A program made the position numbers and the translations under genes. Below are positions 41,709 through 51,177 of a stretch of DNA of 64,000 nucleotides, one piece after another (the stretch's first letter is position 1; every line of letters begins with the position of its first letter). A model generated the notes under the pieces. That model had not been told where the DNA came from and did not search any database. It worked only from the letters and a program-made list of their open reading frames with translations. Origin of the DNA: Firmicutes bacterium UBA7510 (lineage in GTDB: Bacteria; Bacillota; Clostridia; Tissierellales; Sedimentibacteraceae); contig DLNM01000035.1 of NCBI GenBank assembly GCA_002479485.1, positions 312,676 through 376,675 on the forward strand. The letters run 5' to 3'.

Positions 41709-42344
41709 TTGATATCAAAAAAAGACTTACTTAAAGAAACAGGAATATCATATGGTCAGCTATATAGATGGAAACGTGAGAATTTAATTCCGGAAGAGTG
41801 GTTTATAAAGCAATCATCATACACAGGTCAAGAAACATTTTTCCCAAGAGAAAAAATTCTAAACAGAATAAAGGCTATACAGGAATTAAAAGATAAATAT
41901 TCTCTTGAAGAATTGTCTAAGATTCTTTCACCAGAGATTTCACAAAGAATATTTACAATAGAGGATTTTAATATCATTGAAGAAATAGATATGGATTTGG
42001 TTTTGATATTTATTGAGATATTTAATAAGTCGAGCTTTAGTTTCATAGAAATGATAATAATAATTGCCTTTTCTAAATTCAAAAAAGAATTTTACGAAGT
42101 GAATAAAGTGAATTATGTAAGTATGATAAATGGAATAAAACAGTATTGTGAAAAATTAAAAAATATAGAGTATATGCTATTAATATATAATAAATCAAAG
42201 GATTATTACGCTGCTTTATGTAGCAATAGTTCAGAAGTATTCATGGATAAAGGCTTAGAGTTAATAAAAGTTATTAAGCTTGATGATATTTCAAGTATAG
42301 TAAAAATCAAGTACAAAAATAGTCTAAATTTTAAATTTGATTAG
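41709..42344 (+). CDS. YhbD-like (DUF4004) MerR-type regulator
   Basis: A 211-residue protein with a TTG start after GGAGTGAG. The N-terminal MerR-like winged helix (SKKDLLKETGISYGQLYRWKRENLIPEEWFIKQSSYTG, 3-42) and following helix (EKILNRIKAIQELKDKYSLEEL) match Bacillus YhbD. In Bacillus yhbD precedes the two bactofilin genes yhbE and yhbF, the same order as here. The C-terminal part is unknown. A palindrome in its promoter suggests autoregulation. Confidence 0.8.
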   Translation: MISKKDLLKETGISYGQLYRWKRENLIPEEWFIKQSSYTGQETFFPREKILNRIKAIQELKDKYSLEELSKILSPEISQRIFTIEDFNIIEEIDMDLVLIFIEIFNKSSFSFIEMIIIIAFSKFKKEFYEVNKVNYVSMINGIKQYCEKLKNIEYMLLIYNKSKDYYAALCSNSSEVFMDKGLELIKVIKLDDISSIVKIKYKNSLNFKFD

Positions 42345-42387
42345 ATTAATAATATTGTTAATAATTGTGTAAAAACAAGGAGGATAT

Positions 42388-43329
42388 ATGGCAAGGAAAA
42401 TAAGTTCAATGGGTGAAAATACTCATTCTGGAATAAATGTAGATAGTATTAAAAATATGGGTGACGCTAAATTATATGATTGCATAGCCGAATCTGTAAA
42501 GGTTATGGGAGAGACCTATTGTGAAAACTGTAAATTTGAAACAATAAATTGTATGGGTGAATCTTATTTTGAAAGTAGTGATATTGGAAAAGCTAAGATT
42601 ATGGGAGAAACTGAAATTAAAAATTCAAAAATAAAAGAACTAAATGCTATGGGTAATATCAGAGTTGTAGAAACTGCAAAAATTGATAATATAAAAGCTA
42701 TGGGAAATATAAATGCTGATAATTTGGAATGTAGCATTTTAAGTGTTGGATCAAAAAGCGGCAACATATTTGGATTGATAAAAATTGGTAAGTTTTTCAG
42801 CACTGGTAATGTGCAACTAAAAGGTAATTTTTTTGGAGAGACTCTTGAAAGTGTGTTAAGCATAAGTTTAGATGGAACATTTAAGTTTAAAAACCTTATA
42901 TTTTTAAATTCTTTAAAATCATCATGTGAAATAGAATGTGAAGAGTTTTATTCACTTGATAGAATAGATTTACAAAGTATCAATTCAGAATATGTTTTTA
43001 TTAGACCATTTAGCGGTAGTAAAGTTAAAAGTATAGTAGGCTCAAAAGTTATGATTTGTAGAGATTTTTCTGTAACTGATGAATTTAAAAAAATACCAAA
43101 AAATTATTCTAATGGAATTTATGAAGATTATGATAGAGAAGTTGGAACATTAGAAATAAACATAATTGAAGCAGATGAAATATATATTGAAAACGTAAAT
43201 GTAAATTGCATTAGAGGACAAAATATAATTATAGGTAAAAATTGTAATGTAAAAAAAGTTGAGTATACTAATGAATTTGAAGCTAGTAAAGATAGTATAA
43301 TTAATGAAAAAATAAAGGAGATGAAATAA
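42388..43329 (+). CDS. Bactofilin-like polymer-forming protein
   Basis: A 313-residue protein made of short parallel-beta-helix rungs with a repeated pattern (VKVMGETYCENCKFETINCMGESYFESS; IKAMGNINADNLE), as in polymer-forming bactofilins, of the YhbE class. It starts MARKISSMGE after an AGGAGG SD and ends 0 bases before the second bactofilin gene (TAA then ATG). Bactofilins form cytoskeletal scaffolds; in Bacillus the pair affects motility. The C-terminal 80 residues are less repetitive. Confidence 0.78.
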   Translation: MARKISSMGENTHSGINVDSIKNMGDAKLYDCIAESVKVMGETYCENCKFETINCMGESYFESSDIGKAKIMGETEIKNSKIKELNAMGNIRVVETAKIDNIKAMGNINADNLECSILSVGSKSGNIFGLIKIGKFFSTGNVQLKGNFFGETLESVLSISLDGTFKFKNLIFLNSLKSSCEIECEEFYSLDRIDLQSINSEYVFIRPFSGSKVKSIVGSKVMICRDFSVTDEFKKIPKNYSNGIYEDYDREVGTLEINIIEADEIYIENVNVNCIRGQNIIIGKNCNVKKVEYTNEFEASKDSIINEKIKEMK

Positions 43330-43938
43330 ATGAGCGAATTAAGAGATCTGAAAATTGAAGGAATGGGATCTTGTTATGGAGGAGTATACAATAGAGTAAA
43401 GCTTGAAGGGATGTCAACAATTAAGGATAATTTAAAATGTAATTCATTTTCTTCTGAGGGAATGTGTAAATGCGAAGGACAGATTGAAGCAGAGGACATG
43501 AATATTGAAGGAACCTTTAAAGGGATTGGAAGTATTAGAGCAAAAAAATTTAATGCAGAAGGATATATAAAAGTTAAAAATTGTCCTATAAATGCTGACG
43601 AAATAAGCCTTGAAGGATTTATGACATGTGGTGAACTTTCAGCAGACATAATAGATATTGATGGAGTATGTCATGCGGAAAAAATATTTGGTGAATCAAT
43701 AAAAATTAATCCATCAATTAATATTAAATCTGTATTTAATCTTTTCTTTAAGTCATCTAATATATCTAAGGCAGAACTAATAGAATGTACAGAGCTTAAA
43801 GCGAATGCATTAACTGCAAACATAATAAGAGCAAGCAGAGTAGAATTAGGCAAGGACTGTGAAGTGAATGTTGTAGAGTACAGCGAGACTGCCGATATAC
43901 ATCCAAATGCTAAGGTAAAAAATCTTACAAAAATATAG
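43330..43938 (+). CDS. Bactofilin-like polymer-forming protein, second gene
   Basis: A 202-residue protein built from the same beta-helix rungs (SEGMCKCEGQIEAEDMNIEGTFKGIGSI; NADEISLEGFMTCGELSADIID) with glycine turns. It opens MSELRDLKIEGMGS and begins immediately after the stop codon of the first bactofilin, with SD AAGGAG in that gene's final codons. The two proteins likely co-polymerise. It corresponds to Bacillus YhbF by order and type. Confidence 0.78.
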   Translation: MSELRDLKIEGMGSCYGGVYNRVKLEGMSTIKDNLKCNSFSSEGMCKCEGQIEAEDMNIEGTFKGIGSIRAKKFNAEGYIKVKNCPINADEISLEGFMTCGELSADIIDIDGVCHAEKIFGESIKINPSINIKSVFNLFFKSSNISKAELIECTELKANALTANIIRASRVELGKDCEVNVVEYSETADIHPNAKVKNLTKI

Positions 43939-43953
43939 ATTCTAATTATTATA

Positions 43954-43970
43954 ACGCCGCTAAGCGGCGT
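43954..43970. repeat. GC-rich palindromic module type C
   Basis: ACGCCGCT A AGCGGCGT is a perfect 8-bp stem with a 1-base centre in AT-rich DNA, directly before the SD AAAGGAG of the MFS gene. A decayed relative lies at 59882-59898 (ACGCCG...GCGT) before another SD. Confidence 0.6.
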
Positions 43971-43983
43971 AAAAGGAGTAAAT

Positions 43984-45222
43984 ATGGAAGTTAATAATAC
44001 AGAAGCTAAAAAGCTTTTTAACAAAAATTTTCTTTTAATGCTACAGGGAAGCTTGTTTTCAAATTTTGGAGATATTCTATACAGCATTGCTATAGGGTAT
44101 TATGTATATAACAAAACTGGCTCTGAAGCTATGATGGGTATTTTCACCTCAATAAGTATGTTTGTTACGATGTTTTTAAGCCCAATAACAGGAGCTATAG
44201 TTGATAGAATAAGTAGAAAAGCTGTTATTATTGGAATGGATGCCATAAGAGGTATAATAATGTTAATAATAGGTTTCCTATGCTTAAATAATAATCTAGA
44301 TATAGGTACATTAATTAGTTTTACAGTAATAATATCATTGTCTAACGTAATGTTTAGACCAGCTATAGGTACTGTATTAGTAGATATAGTTCCCAAAAAG
44401 GATTTTGTTCAAGCAAATTCTATAACGACTGGTGTACTTAGTGTTATTGATTTAATTAGCAAAGGTATAAGTGGAGTTTTACTCGTATACGTTGGAGTAG
44501 GTCAACTAATTGTATTTAATGGAATATCTTTTATCTTTAGCGCTTTCACGGAATGTTTTATTTATATACCGAAAACACCTAAGCAAGGTACAAAGGTGAG
44601 TATAAAAATAATTTTTATGGATGTAATAGATGGCTTAAAGGACATTATGTCAATAAAGGCTTTAAAATTTCTATTTAGCGTTGCAATAATCCTTAATTTC
44701 TTTGTAGCTGGAATATTTAGCTTATTTTTAGTATTTACAACTCAAAAGGGTTACTCTTTGGAGCAGTATGGAGTTTTAATATCAACTTTTTCTTTAGGAT
44801 CATTAATTGGTGCTTTATTTGTATCCTTGTTTAAAATACCAGATAATAAAAGGCATCCTATAATGTGTTTTTCATTCCTAGGTTTTGGAGTTACTTTTAT
44901 AATATCCCTTATGTCTAATAATTTTTATATTACATTTATTTTTATAATAATTTCAGCATTTTTTAATTCATTATCTAATATGATATTAAATTCAAGCATG
45001 ATGCTTTTAATGCCAAATGATAAAAGAGCTGCCATTTTAGGCTTTATAATGGCCAGCAGTACAGGCGGTACTGCATTATCTACTCTTACGTATGGCTTTT
45101 TAGCAGAAACTTTTCCTATATATATAGTTGGAACAATAGGTATGCTAATAGCAATTATCCCCATTATATGTATGTTTACAAATAAAAGTCTTAAGGAAGC
45201 CGTTTCAAATGTGACAAAATAA
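43984..45222 (+). CDS. Major facilitator superfamily transporter (MFS_3 type)
   Basis: A 412-residue membrane protein with twelve predicted helices. The loop between helices 2 and 3 reads GAIVDRISRKAVIIG, the MFS A-like motif (G...DRxxRK), and a glycine-rich central region follows at about 155-165. This subgroup (macrolide/enterobactin-exporter-like) is often drug efflux, but the substrate is unknown. It follows the bactofilins after a 45-base gap holding a GC-rich palindrome and the SD AAAGGAG. A terminator follows. Confidence 0.82.
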   Translation: MEVNNTEAKKLFNKNFLLMLQGSLFSNFGDILYSIAIGYYVYNKTGSEAMMGIFTSISMFVTMFLSPITGAIVDRISRKAVIIGMDAIRGIIMLIIGFLCLNNNLDIGTLISFTVIISLSNVMFRPAIGTVLVDIVPKKDFVQANSITTGVLSVIDLISKGISGVLLVYVGVGQLIVFNGISFIFSAFTECFIYIPKTPKQGTKVSIKIIFMDVIDGLKDIMSIKALKFLFSVAIILNFFVAGIFSLFLVFTTQKGYSLEQYGVLISTFSLGSLIGALFVSLFKIPDNKRHPIMCFSFLGFGVTFIISLMSNNFYITFIFIIISAFFNSLSNMILNSSMMLLMPNDKRAAILGFIMASSTGGTALSTLTYGFLAETFPIYIVGTIGMLIAIIPIICMFTNKSLKEAVSNVTK

Positions 45223-45252
45223 GAATTTACTCTGCTAAATTCTTATTTTTTT
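45221..45252 (+). terminator. Rho-independent terminator
   Basis: The stem AAGAATTTA / TAAATTCTT with a 6-base loop is followed by ATTTTTTT; it overlaps the MFS stop codon. Confidence 0.85.
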
Positions 45253-45341
45253 GTTTACTATTCTGAAAAAAGTGGTATAATTATTAATGATGTTTTTTAA
45301 AAAATATCATTTTGGTAAGTATCAATTACAGGGAGAATGCT

Positions 45342-46229
45342 ATGGAAAATATAAGAAGTATGACTGGATATGGTAAGGGCGAATACAATGACGGAGTAAG
45401 AAACATAATAGCTGAAATAAAAACCATTAATAATAGATACAGTGATATAAATATTAAAACACCAAGACATTTAAGATTTTATGAAGACAATATAAGAAAA
45501 CTTGTCAAAAATAGCATTTCTAGAGGTAGAATAGACGTATATCTTAATATTGAGTACATAAGCGAATCTGATACAGTTATAGCACCTAATTTAACCTTAG
45601 CAAAGCAATATAAAAGCGCTATTAATGAGATAAAAGAAGCTTTACAGCTAAATGATGATGTTAGATTAGATACGATAATTAAATTTCAAGATGTGTTAGT
45701 TGCAAAGGAAAACTCAGAGGATGAAAATGAATTAAGCATCTGTGTTGAAAATTCAATAAAAAATGCAATCGAAAAACTTTTGTCAATGAGAGAAAATGAA
45801 GGCGAGCAGCTAAAAAATGATGTTTTATCTGGTGTTGAAAAGATAAAGATTTTAAGCAAAGAAATAAAAACATATTCTTCTACATTAGTACAAGAATACA
45901 AAGATAAGCTTGAAAATAGAATAAATGAATTACTTGGTAGCAAGTATGAGTTAGACGAAAATAGACTATACAATGAAATAGTTTTTTATTCTGATAAAAG
46001 TGATATAAATGAAGAGCTTATTAGACTTGATTCTCATATATTACAGCTAGAAAATACGTTAAATGATGGTGGAGCTGTCGGTCGAAAATTAGACTTTATA
46101 ATACAGGAAGCTAATAGAGAGATTAATACTATAGGCTCAAAAATAGGAAATCTTGATGTTACAAAAAATGTTATTGAAGTGAAAAATATTTTGGAAAAAA
46201 TAAGAGAACAGGTTCAAAATATTGAATAG
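45342..46229 (+). CDS. yicC: YicC/YloC family endoribonuclease
   Basis: A 295-residue protein that starts MENIRSMTGYGKGEY, the family hallmark, and ends with REQVQNIE after EVKNILEKI. The DUF1732 C-terminal motif (EANREINTIGSKIGNLDV) is near 265-282 and the helical region NELLSIRENEGEQLKNDV precedes it. Start 45342 follows GGGAGAATGCT. It heads the housekeeping operon; remA follows 9 bases later. E. coli YicC degrades small RNAs; the role here is inferred from the family. Confidence 0.93.
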   Translation: MENIRSMTGYGKGEYNDGVRNIIAEIKTINNRYSDINIKTPRHLRFYEDNIRKLVKNSISRGRIDVYLNIEYISESDTVIAPNLTLAKQYKSAINEIKEALQLNDDVRLDTIIKFQDVLVAKENSEDENELSICVENSIKNAIEKLLSMRENEGEQLKNDVLSGVEKIKILSKEIKTYSSTLVQEYKDKLENRINELLGSKYELDENRLYNEIVFYSDKSDINEELIRLDSHILQLENTLNDGGAVGRKLDFIIQEANREINTIGSKIGNLDVTKNVIEVKNILEKIREQVQNIE

Positions 46230-46238
46230 GAGATAAAA

Positions 46239-46493
46239 ATGACGAATAATATAATCAATATTGGATTTGGTAATATCGTTTTAGCAAATAGAATATTAGC
46301 AATTGTTAGTCCTGAGTCTGCACCAATAAAAAGAACTATACAAGAAGCAAGAGATAAAGGAAAACTTGTAGATGCAACCTACGGTAGAAAAACAAGAGCT
46401 GTAATTATTACTGATTGTGAATATGTTATTTTGTCCGCTATTCAGCCTGATACTATGGCACAAAGATTTGACAATACTAAAAACAATAATTAA
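46239..46493 (+). CDS. remA: Extracellular matrix regulatory protein RemA (DUF370)
   Basis: An 84-residue DNA-binding regulator found in nearly all Firmicutes directly before gmk. IINIGFGNIVLANRILAIVSPESAPIKR (5-32) and DATYGRKTRAVIITD (45-59) are the conserved blocks. In Bacillus it activates biofilm matrix genes. The SD AGGAG precedes the start. It ends 36 bases before the palindromic element upstream of gmk. Confidence 0.95.
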   Translation: MTNNIINIGFGNIVLANRILAIVSPESAPIKRTIQEARDKGKLVDATYGRKTRAVIITDCEYVILSAIQPDTMAQRFDNTKNNN

Positions 46494-46528
46494 TCATGGA
46501 TGACGATATAGCATGAAAAAAACTTCAC

Positions 46529-46570
46529 AGCGTGAAATGTTTTTCACGCTATGATGCCACTACGTGGCAT
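46529..46570. repeat. Palindromic module type A before gmk
   Basis: Stem 1 is AGCGTGAAA / TTTCACGCT (46529-46550). Stem 2 is ATGCCAC / GTGGCAT (46554-46570). Then come ATTGGAGGATAAA and the gmk start. Two further copies with the same two stems and the same SD lie at 51178 and 54538. Confidence 0.85.
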
Positions 46571-46583
46571 ATTGGAGGATAAA

Positions 46584-47210
46584 ATGAACAAAGGATTATT
46601 AGTAATAATTTCTGGTCCGTCTGGAGCAGGAAAAGGGACTATATGCAAAAAACTTATAGAAAATTCTAATGATTTGGAGCTATCTGTTTCTGCTACAACT
46701 AGGCAACCAAGAGTTGGTGAAATAGAAGGTAAAAATTATCACTTTATAAATGTAGAAGAATTTAAAAAAAGAATTGAACAAAATGATTTTTTAGAGCATG
46801 CTTGTGTTTATGGTAATTACTATGGAACTCCAAAAAGTGATGTTATTAATAAATTAAAAGAAGGAAAAACTGTAATACTAGAGATAGATATTCAGGGGGC
46901 TCTTAAAGTTAGAAAGGCACATGCTGATGGTGTATATATTTTCATTGTACCTCCTTCAATAAATGAGCTTCATAGTAGAATTATTAATAGAGCAACAGAT
47001 AGTATGGAAGTTATAGAAAAAAGAATGCAATGCACAAAGGATGAACTTGGCTTTGCACTAGAATATGATTATGTCGTTGTTAATGACAATCTTGAAAGTG
47101 CAACTAGCAAGATAAGGAACATAATTGATGTAGAAAAAATGAAATCACATAGAAACATAGATTTAATTGAAGAAATCAAGGAGGAAAAAACATGCAAAAT
47201 ATATCAATAG
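46584..47210 (+). CDS. gmk: Guanylate kinase
   Basis: A 208-residue enzyme that turns GMP into GDP. P-loop GPSGAGKGT (11-19), the GMP site SATTRQPRVGEIEGKNYHFI (35-54) and the conserved EHACVYGNYYGTP segment (about 72-84) are all present. Start 46584 follows TTGGAGGAT; the frame from 46551 starts inside the palindromic module. It overlaps rpoZ by 19 bases, with that gene's SD GGAGG inside the gmk coding region. Confidence 0.97.
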   Translation: MNKGLLVIISGPSGAGKGTICKKLIENSNDLELSVSATTRQPRVGEIEGKNYHFINVEEFKKRIEQNDFLEHACVYGNYYGTPKSDVINKLKEGKTVILEIDIQGALKVRKAHADGVYIFIVPPSINELHSRIINRATDSMEVIEKRMQCTKDELGFALEYDYVVVNDNLESATSKIRNIIDVEKMKSHRNIDLIEEIKEEKTCKIYQ

Positions 47211-47392
47211 ATGAGTTGATAGGAATGGTTAACAGCAGATATTCACTAGTTACTGTTATATCAAAAAGAGCAAGACAAATTATAGCAGGAGATGATCCTT
47301 TAGTTTTAACTAAAACCATAAAACCTGTTTCGGTAGCAATAGAAGAATTTTATGACGGAAAAATAAAACCTATATATCCAGATGAAGAATAG
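47192..47392 (+). CDS. rpoZ: RNA polymerase omega subunit
   Basis: A 66-residue omega subunit that helps RNA polymerase assembly. The N-terminal SIDELIGMVNSRYSLVTVISKRARQI (5-30) and the conserved KPVSVAIEEFYDGKI (43-57) are clear. It starts inside the end of gmk, with AAGGAGG at 47178-47184. In Bacillus coaBC follows; here priA comes next. Confidence 0.95.
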   Translation: MQNISIDELIGMVNSRYSLVTVISKRARQIIAGDDPLVLTKTIKPVSVAIEEFYDGKIKPIYPDEE

Positions 47393-47420
47393 CTTGATTT
47401 ATTATCAGGCTTTTCTGTTT
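47392..47420 (+). terminator. Weak hairpin after rpoZ
   Basis: The stem GCTTGAT / ATCAGGC (with one G-T pair) is followed by TTTTCTGTTTTT. Probably an internal attenuator or a partial terminator in the operon. Confidence 0.45.
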
Positions 47421-47468
47421 TTATGAGTTTTTATACTCAGTATATGGACATAAAAAGGATGTGGTTAT

Positions 47469-49700
47469 TTGTATACAAAATTTGTACAGGTTATAATAAA
47501 TAATAATTCAAAAAGTACTGATAGCTTATATACTTATGGCGTACCAAATAAGTTTTTAGATGACATTATGGTTGGAAAAAGAGTTAAAATCACATTCTCT
47601 AAAACTAAAAATACAATGGATGCTTTAGTTGTAGGAATTATTTCAAAAACTGATGTACCTATTGATAAAATCAAGCCTATATTAGATATAATTGATGAAG
47701 TAGTAATTGTTAAGCCCGAGCTTATAAAACTAGCTACTTGGATTAGGGAACGATATATATGCAAACATTCTGATGTTATAAGGCTAATGGTACCTTCTCA
47801 AATTAAATATGAGCATGATAAAGAAAATAAAATAAAAAACGAAAAAATTATTTATTTAATAGATAAATTAAAACCCATTGATGATTATAATTTAAAAAAT
47901 GCTTCTAAACAAATAAAGGCTATTGAATATTTAAAAACTGTTGATAGTATACCGCTTAAGGATTTTACATCTAATACAGATATTAATAGCTCTACAATCA
48001 ATACTTTAATAAAGAAAAATATAATTGGTGTTGAAGAAAAATTATATTTAGATGATGATACAAAGGATTACAACTTATCCATAAATACTTTAAATAAAGA
48101 GCAAAAAAAAAGCTATGATGAAATAATAAATTCAGAAGATATAGCTTATTTATTGCATGGAATTACTGGTAGTGGTAAAACTGAAGTATATATTAATCTA
48201 ATAAATTATTATAAAAAACTTGGTAAACAATCTATAATGCTTGTACCTGAAATATCATTGACCAACCAAATTGTAGACAGATTTGAAAAAAGCTTTGGTA
48301 AAAGAATAGCTGTGTTTCATAGTAAGTTAACAGCTAAGCAAAGATATATACAGTGGTATAAGGTATTAAATAATGAAGTAGATGTTATAATAGGTGCAAG
48401 GTCTGCGTTATTTGCACCAATTAAGAATTTAGGCATAATAATAGTTGATGAGGAGCATGAAGAGAGCTACAAATCTTCTACATCTCCTAAATACGATGCT
48501 GTTGAAACAGCTATAAAAAGAGCTTATATAGAAAAATGTAAAATAGTGCTTGGTTCTGCTACACCATCTCTAAAAACATATAATATGGTTAACAATGGTC
48601 ATATAAAGCTTTTAGAGCTGAAAAACAGGGCTAATCATGCTAATTTACCAGATATAAAAATCATAGATATGAAACAAGAAATAGAAAATGGAAACGATAC
48701 CATAATAAGTAGAGAGCTTTATAGAAGTATTAAAAGAACACTAAAAAGTAATGAACAGGTTATATTATTTGTTAACAGGCGAGGATATTCTAATTTCATA
48801 TCATGTAAAAAATGTGGTTATGTTGTAAAATGTGATAAATGTGATGTGTCAATGACCTATCACATTAGCACAAACAAGCTGAAATGTCATTATTGTGGAA
48901 AAACAAAGTTTGTTTTTGACAAATGCCCTGAATGCGGCAGTGAAAAAATACAACAGTTTGGATTTGGAACACAGCAAGCAGAGGAATTTATAAAAATTCT
49001 ATTTAAAGATTATAATGTGGCAAGAATGGATATAGACTCGATGTCAGGTAAAGATAGTTATGAAAATATTTATAATGATTTTAAAGATCATAAAATAGAT
49101 ATACTTATAGGTACTCAAATGCTTGCAAAGGGACTGGATTTTCCAGATGTTACGACGGTTGGAGTTTTATCAGCAGATTCACTTATAAATTTACCATTTT
49201 ACAATTCAGGTGAAAAGACCTTTCAATTATTGACACAAGTAAGTGGTAGAGCTGGTAGAAGTAATAAAAAAGGTTATGTGTTCATACAAACCTATGAGCC
49301 TGAAAACTTTATAGTAAATGCAGCGAAATCAAACGATTTTAATGAGTTTATTAAAGAAGAATCAATGCTTAGAAAAGAATTTGCTTATCCACCATATATA
49401 AATATAATAAATATATGTACCATCTCAAAATTTGAAGATGAATTAAAAAAAGTGTCTTTTGAAAGATATAATGTATTAAAGCAAAAAATTCAAGAATCAC
49501 TTAAGGGAAAAGGAGTATTATTATATAGTCCTACCCCTCATTCAATATATAAGGTAAATAATGAATATAGAATAAATTTATTCATAAAAGTATCATTAAA
49601 ATATACTTCAGCGTTAAAAAAAATAATTAGAGAAGTATATATGGAAAAAGATATTAAAAATATTAAAATTAGTATAAATATAGATACAGAAAACGTATAA
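47469..49700 (+). CDS. priA: Primosomal protein N' (replication restart helicase PriA)
   Basis: A 743-residue DNA helicase that reloads DnaB at stalled forks. The TTG start follows AGGATGTGG. The 3'-binding domain starts FVQVIINNNSKSTDSLYTYGVP; Walker A GITGSGKTE, DEEH box (VDEEHEESYKSS) and the Zn domain with CKKCGYVVKCDKC and CHYCG/CPECGS follow. Motif VI is SGRAGR. It lies where Bacillus has coaBC-priA; coaBC is absent. The stop codon lies in a 22-bp tandem repeat. Confidence 0.95.
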   Translation: MYTKFVQVIINNNSKSTDSLYTYGVPNKFLDDIMVGKRVKITFSKTKNTMDALVVGIISKTDVPIDKIKPILDIIDEVVIVKPELIKLATWIRERYICKHSDVIRLMVPSQIKYEHDKENKIKNEKIIYLIDKLKPIDDYNLKNASKQIKAIEYLKTVDSIPLKDFTSNTDINSSTINTLIKKNIIGVEEKLYLDDDTKDYNLSINTLNKEQKKSYDEIINSEDIAYLLHGITGSGKTEVYINLINYYKKLGKQSIMLVPEISLTNQIVDRFEKSFGKRIAVFHSKLTAKQRYIQWYKVLNNEVDVIIGARSALFAPIKNLGIIIVDEEHEESYKSSTSPKYDAVETAIKRAYIEKCKIVLGSATPSLKTYNMVNNGHIKLLELKNRANHANLPDIKIIDMKQEIENGNDTIISRELYRSIKRTLKSNEQVILFVNRRGYSNFISCKKCGYVVKCDKCDVSMTYHISTNKLKCHYCGKTKFVFDKCPECGSEKIQQFGFGTQQAEEFIKILFKDYNVARMDIDSMSGKDSYENIYNDFKDHKIDILIGTQMLAKGLDFPDVTTVGVLSADSLINLPFYNSGEKTFQLLTQVSGRAGRSNKKGYVFIQTYEPENFIVNAAKSNDFNEFIKEESMLRKEFAYPPYINIINICTISKFEDELKKVSFERYNVLKQKIQESLKGKGVLLYSPTPHSIYKVNNEYRINLFIKVSLKYTSALKKIIREVYMEKDIKNIKISINIDTENV

Positions 49701-49738
49701 CGTATTCTGCGAAAATGTATAACGTATTCTGTGAAAAT
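49695..49738. repeat. 22-bp tandem duplication over the priA stop codon
   Basis: Two adjacent units starting GTATAACGTATTCTG differ at a single base. The first contains the last codon and stop codon of priA, so the duplication created a second, out-of-use stop context in the 86-base gap before def. Confidence 0.85.
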
Positions 49739-49786
49739 ATCTAGATAATTAGATTATTGCAATAACTTATCAATAGGAGGGCTATT

Positions 49787-50230
49787 ATGGCATTAAGAAA
49801 TGTAAGATTAAATGGTGATGAAATATTAAGAAAAAAAAGCAGAGAAGTAGAGAAAATAGATGATAGAATTTTAACAATTTTAGATGATATGGTTGATACT
49901 ATGTATGATAGAGATGGTGTTGGTCTTGCAGCACCTCAAATAGGAATATTAAAAAGACTTGTTGTTATAGATGTGGATGATGAGAATCTATACAAAATGA
50001 TAAATCCAAGAATTATTAAATCAAGCGGTGAAGCTGTAGATGAGGAAGGTTGTTTAAGTGTACCTGAAACAAGAGGAAATGTCGTTAGACCTTCAAATGT
50101 AACTGTAGAATATACAGATGTAAATGGAGAGTTAAAAGTATTAGAAGGAGAAGGTCTTTTAGCTAGATGTATTTGTCATGAGTTAGATCATCTAGATGGT
50201 ATACTTTTCATTGACAAAATTAAGAATTAA
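49787..50230 (+). CDS. def: Peptide deformylase
   Basis: A 147-residue metallo-enzyme that removes formyl from new proteins. The three motifs are GVGLAAPQ (44-51), EGCLS (87-91, metal Cys89) and HELDH (131-135, metal His and catalytic Glu132). This is the short type 1 form. The SD AGGAGG precedes it. It pairs with fmt, 13 bases downstream, which adds the formyl group. Confidence 0.97.
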   Translation: MALRNVRLNGDEILRKKSREVEKIDDRILTILDDMVDTMYDRDGVGLAAPQIGILKRLVVIDVDDENLYKMINPRIIKSSGEAVDEEGCLSVPETRGNVVRPSNVTVEYTDVNGELKVLEGEGLLARCICHELDHLDGILFIDKIKN

Positions 50231-50243
50231 TTGGAGGTAATTA

Positions 50244-51170
50244 ATGAATATAGTTTTTATGGGAACACCGCAGTTTGCTGTTTCGTCATTGCAAAAGCTG
50301 TATGAGAATGGTCATAATATAAAATTAGTTATTACTCAGCCAGATAAACCTTTTGGCAGAGGTAAAAAAATAAAAAAATCTGAGGTTAAAGAAAAAGCTG
50401 AAGAATTAGGATTAGAAGTTTTTCAACCATTAAAGATAAAAACTGAGGATTCTGTAAGTGTAATTAAAAACTTTAATCCAGATTTAATTGTTGTAATAGC
50501 ATATGGTCAAATATTAAGTAAAGATATATTAGATATTCCAAAGTTTGGTTGTATCAATGTTCATGCATCTTTATTGCCTAAATTAAGAGGCGCAGCGCCT
50601 ATAAATTGGTCTATAATTAATGGTGATGAAAAAACAGGTGTGACAACTATGCTTATGGATGTAGGATTAGATACCGGGGACATGCTTTTAAAAGAAGAAG
50701 TAGAAATAACTAAAAACATGACAGCAGGGGAGCTTCATGATATATTGAGCGAAGTTGGTTCTGAACTTTTAATTAATACTATTAATAAAATAGAAGATAA
50801 AACTATAGTAAGAGTAGAGCAAGACCATAGTATATCAACCTATGCACCTCTGCTTAAAAAAGAAACATCTCTTATAAACTGGAATGAATCTGCTAAAAAT
50901 GTGCATAATATGGTTAGGGGGTTAAATCCTGATCAGATAGCTTATTTTATTTACGATGATAAAAATGTTAAGGTTTATAAAACAACATATAATAACGATG
51001 TTTGTAAACATGAACCTAGAACAGTAATTAGAGCAGATAAGACTGGTATATATGTAGTAACAAGTGATGGAATCATCATAATAAAGGAATTACAGATGCC
51101 TGGAAAAAACAAAATGAGTATTGAAGACTACCTTAGAGGAAATAAATTTCCTGAGATGATAAAGCTTTAG
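50244..51170 (+). CDS. fmt: Methionyl-tRNA formyltransferase
   Basis: A 308-residue enzyme that formylates initiator Met-tRNA. The N-terminal domain starts NIVFMGTPQFAV; the formyl-tetrahydrofolate site carries NVHASLLPKLRGAAPINWSIINGD (about 108-131) with the catalytic Asn/His/Asp. The C-terminal domain binds tRNA. The SD TTGGAGG precedes the start. It is followed by the second type A palindromic module. Confidence 0.97.
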   Translation: MNIVFMGTPQFAVSSLQKLYENGHNIKLVITQPDKPFGRGKKIKKSEVKEKAEELGLEVFQPLKIKTEDSVSVIKNFNPDLIVVIAYGQILSKDILDIPKFGCINVHASLLPKLRGAAPINWSIINGDEKTGVTTMLMDVGLDTGDMLLKEEVEITKNMTAGELHDILSEVGSELLINTINKIEDKTIVRVEQDHSISTYAPLLKKETSLINWNESAKNVHNMVRGLNPDQIAYFIYDDKNVKVYKTTYNNDVCKHEPRTVIRADKTGIYVVTSDGIIIIKELQMPGKNKMSIEDYLRGNKFPEMIKL

Positions 51171-51177
51171 GAGTGAT

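Noticed and set aside
42564..44396. Several 80-140-codon minus-strand frames in the bactofilin and MFS genes
   Set aside because: They are shadows of the plus-strand genes with no SD and a composition like reversed hydrophobic code.
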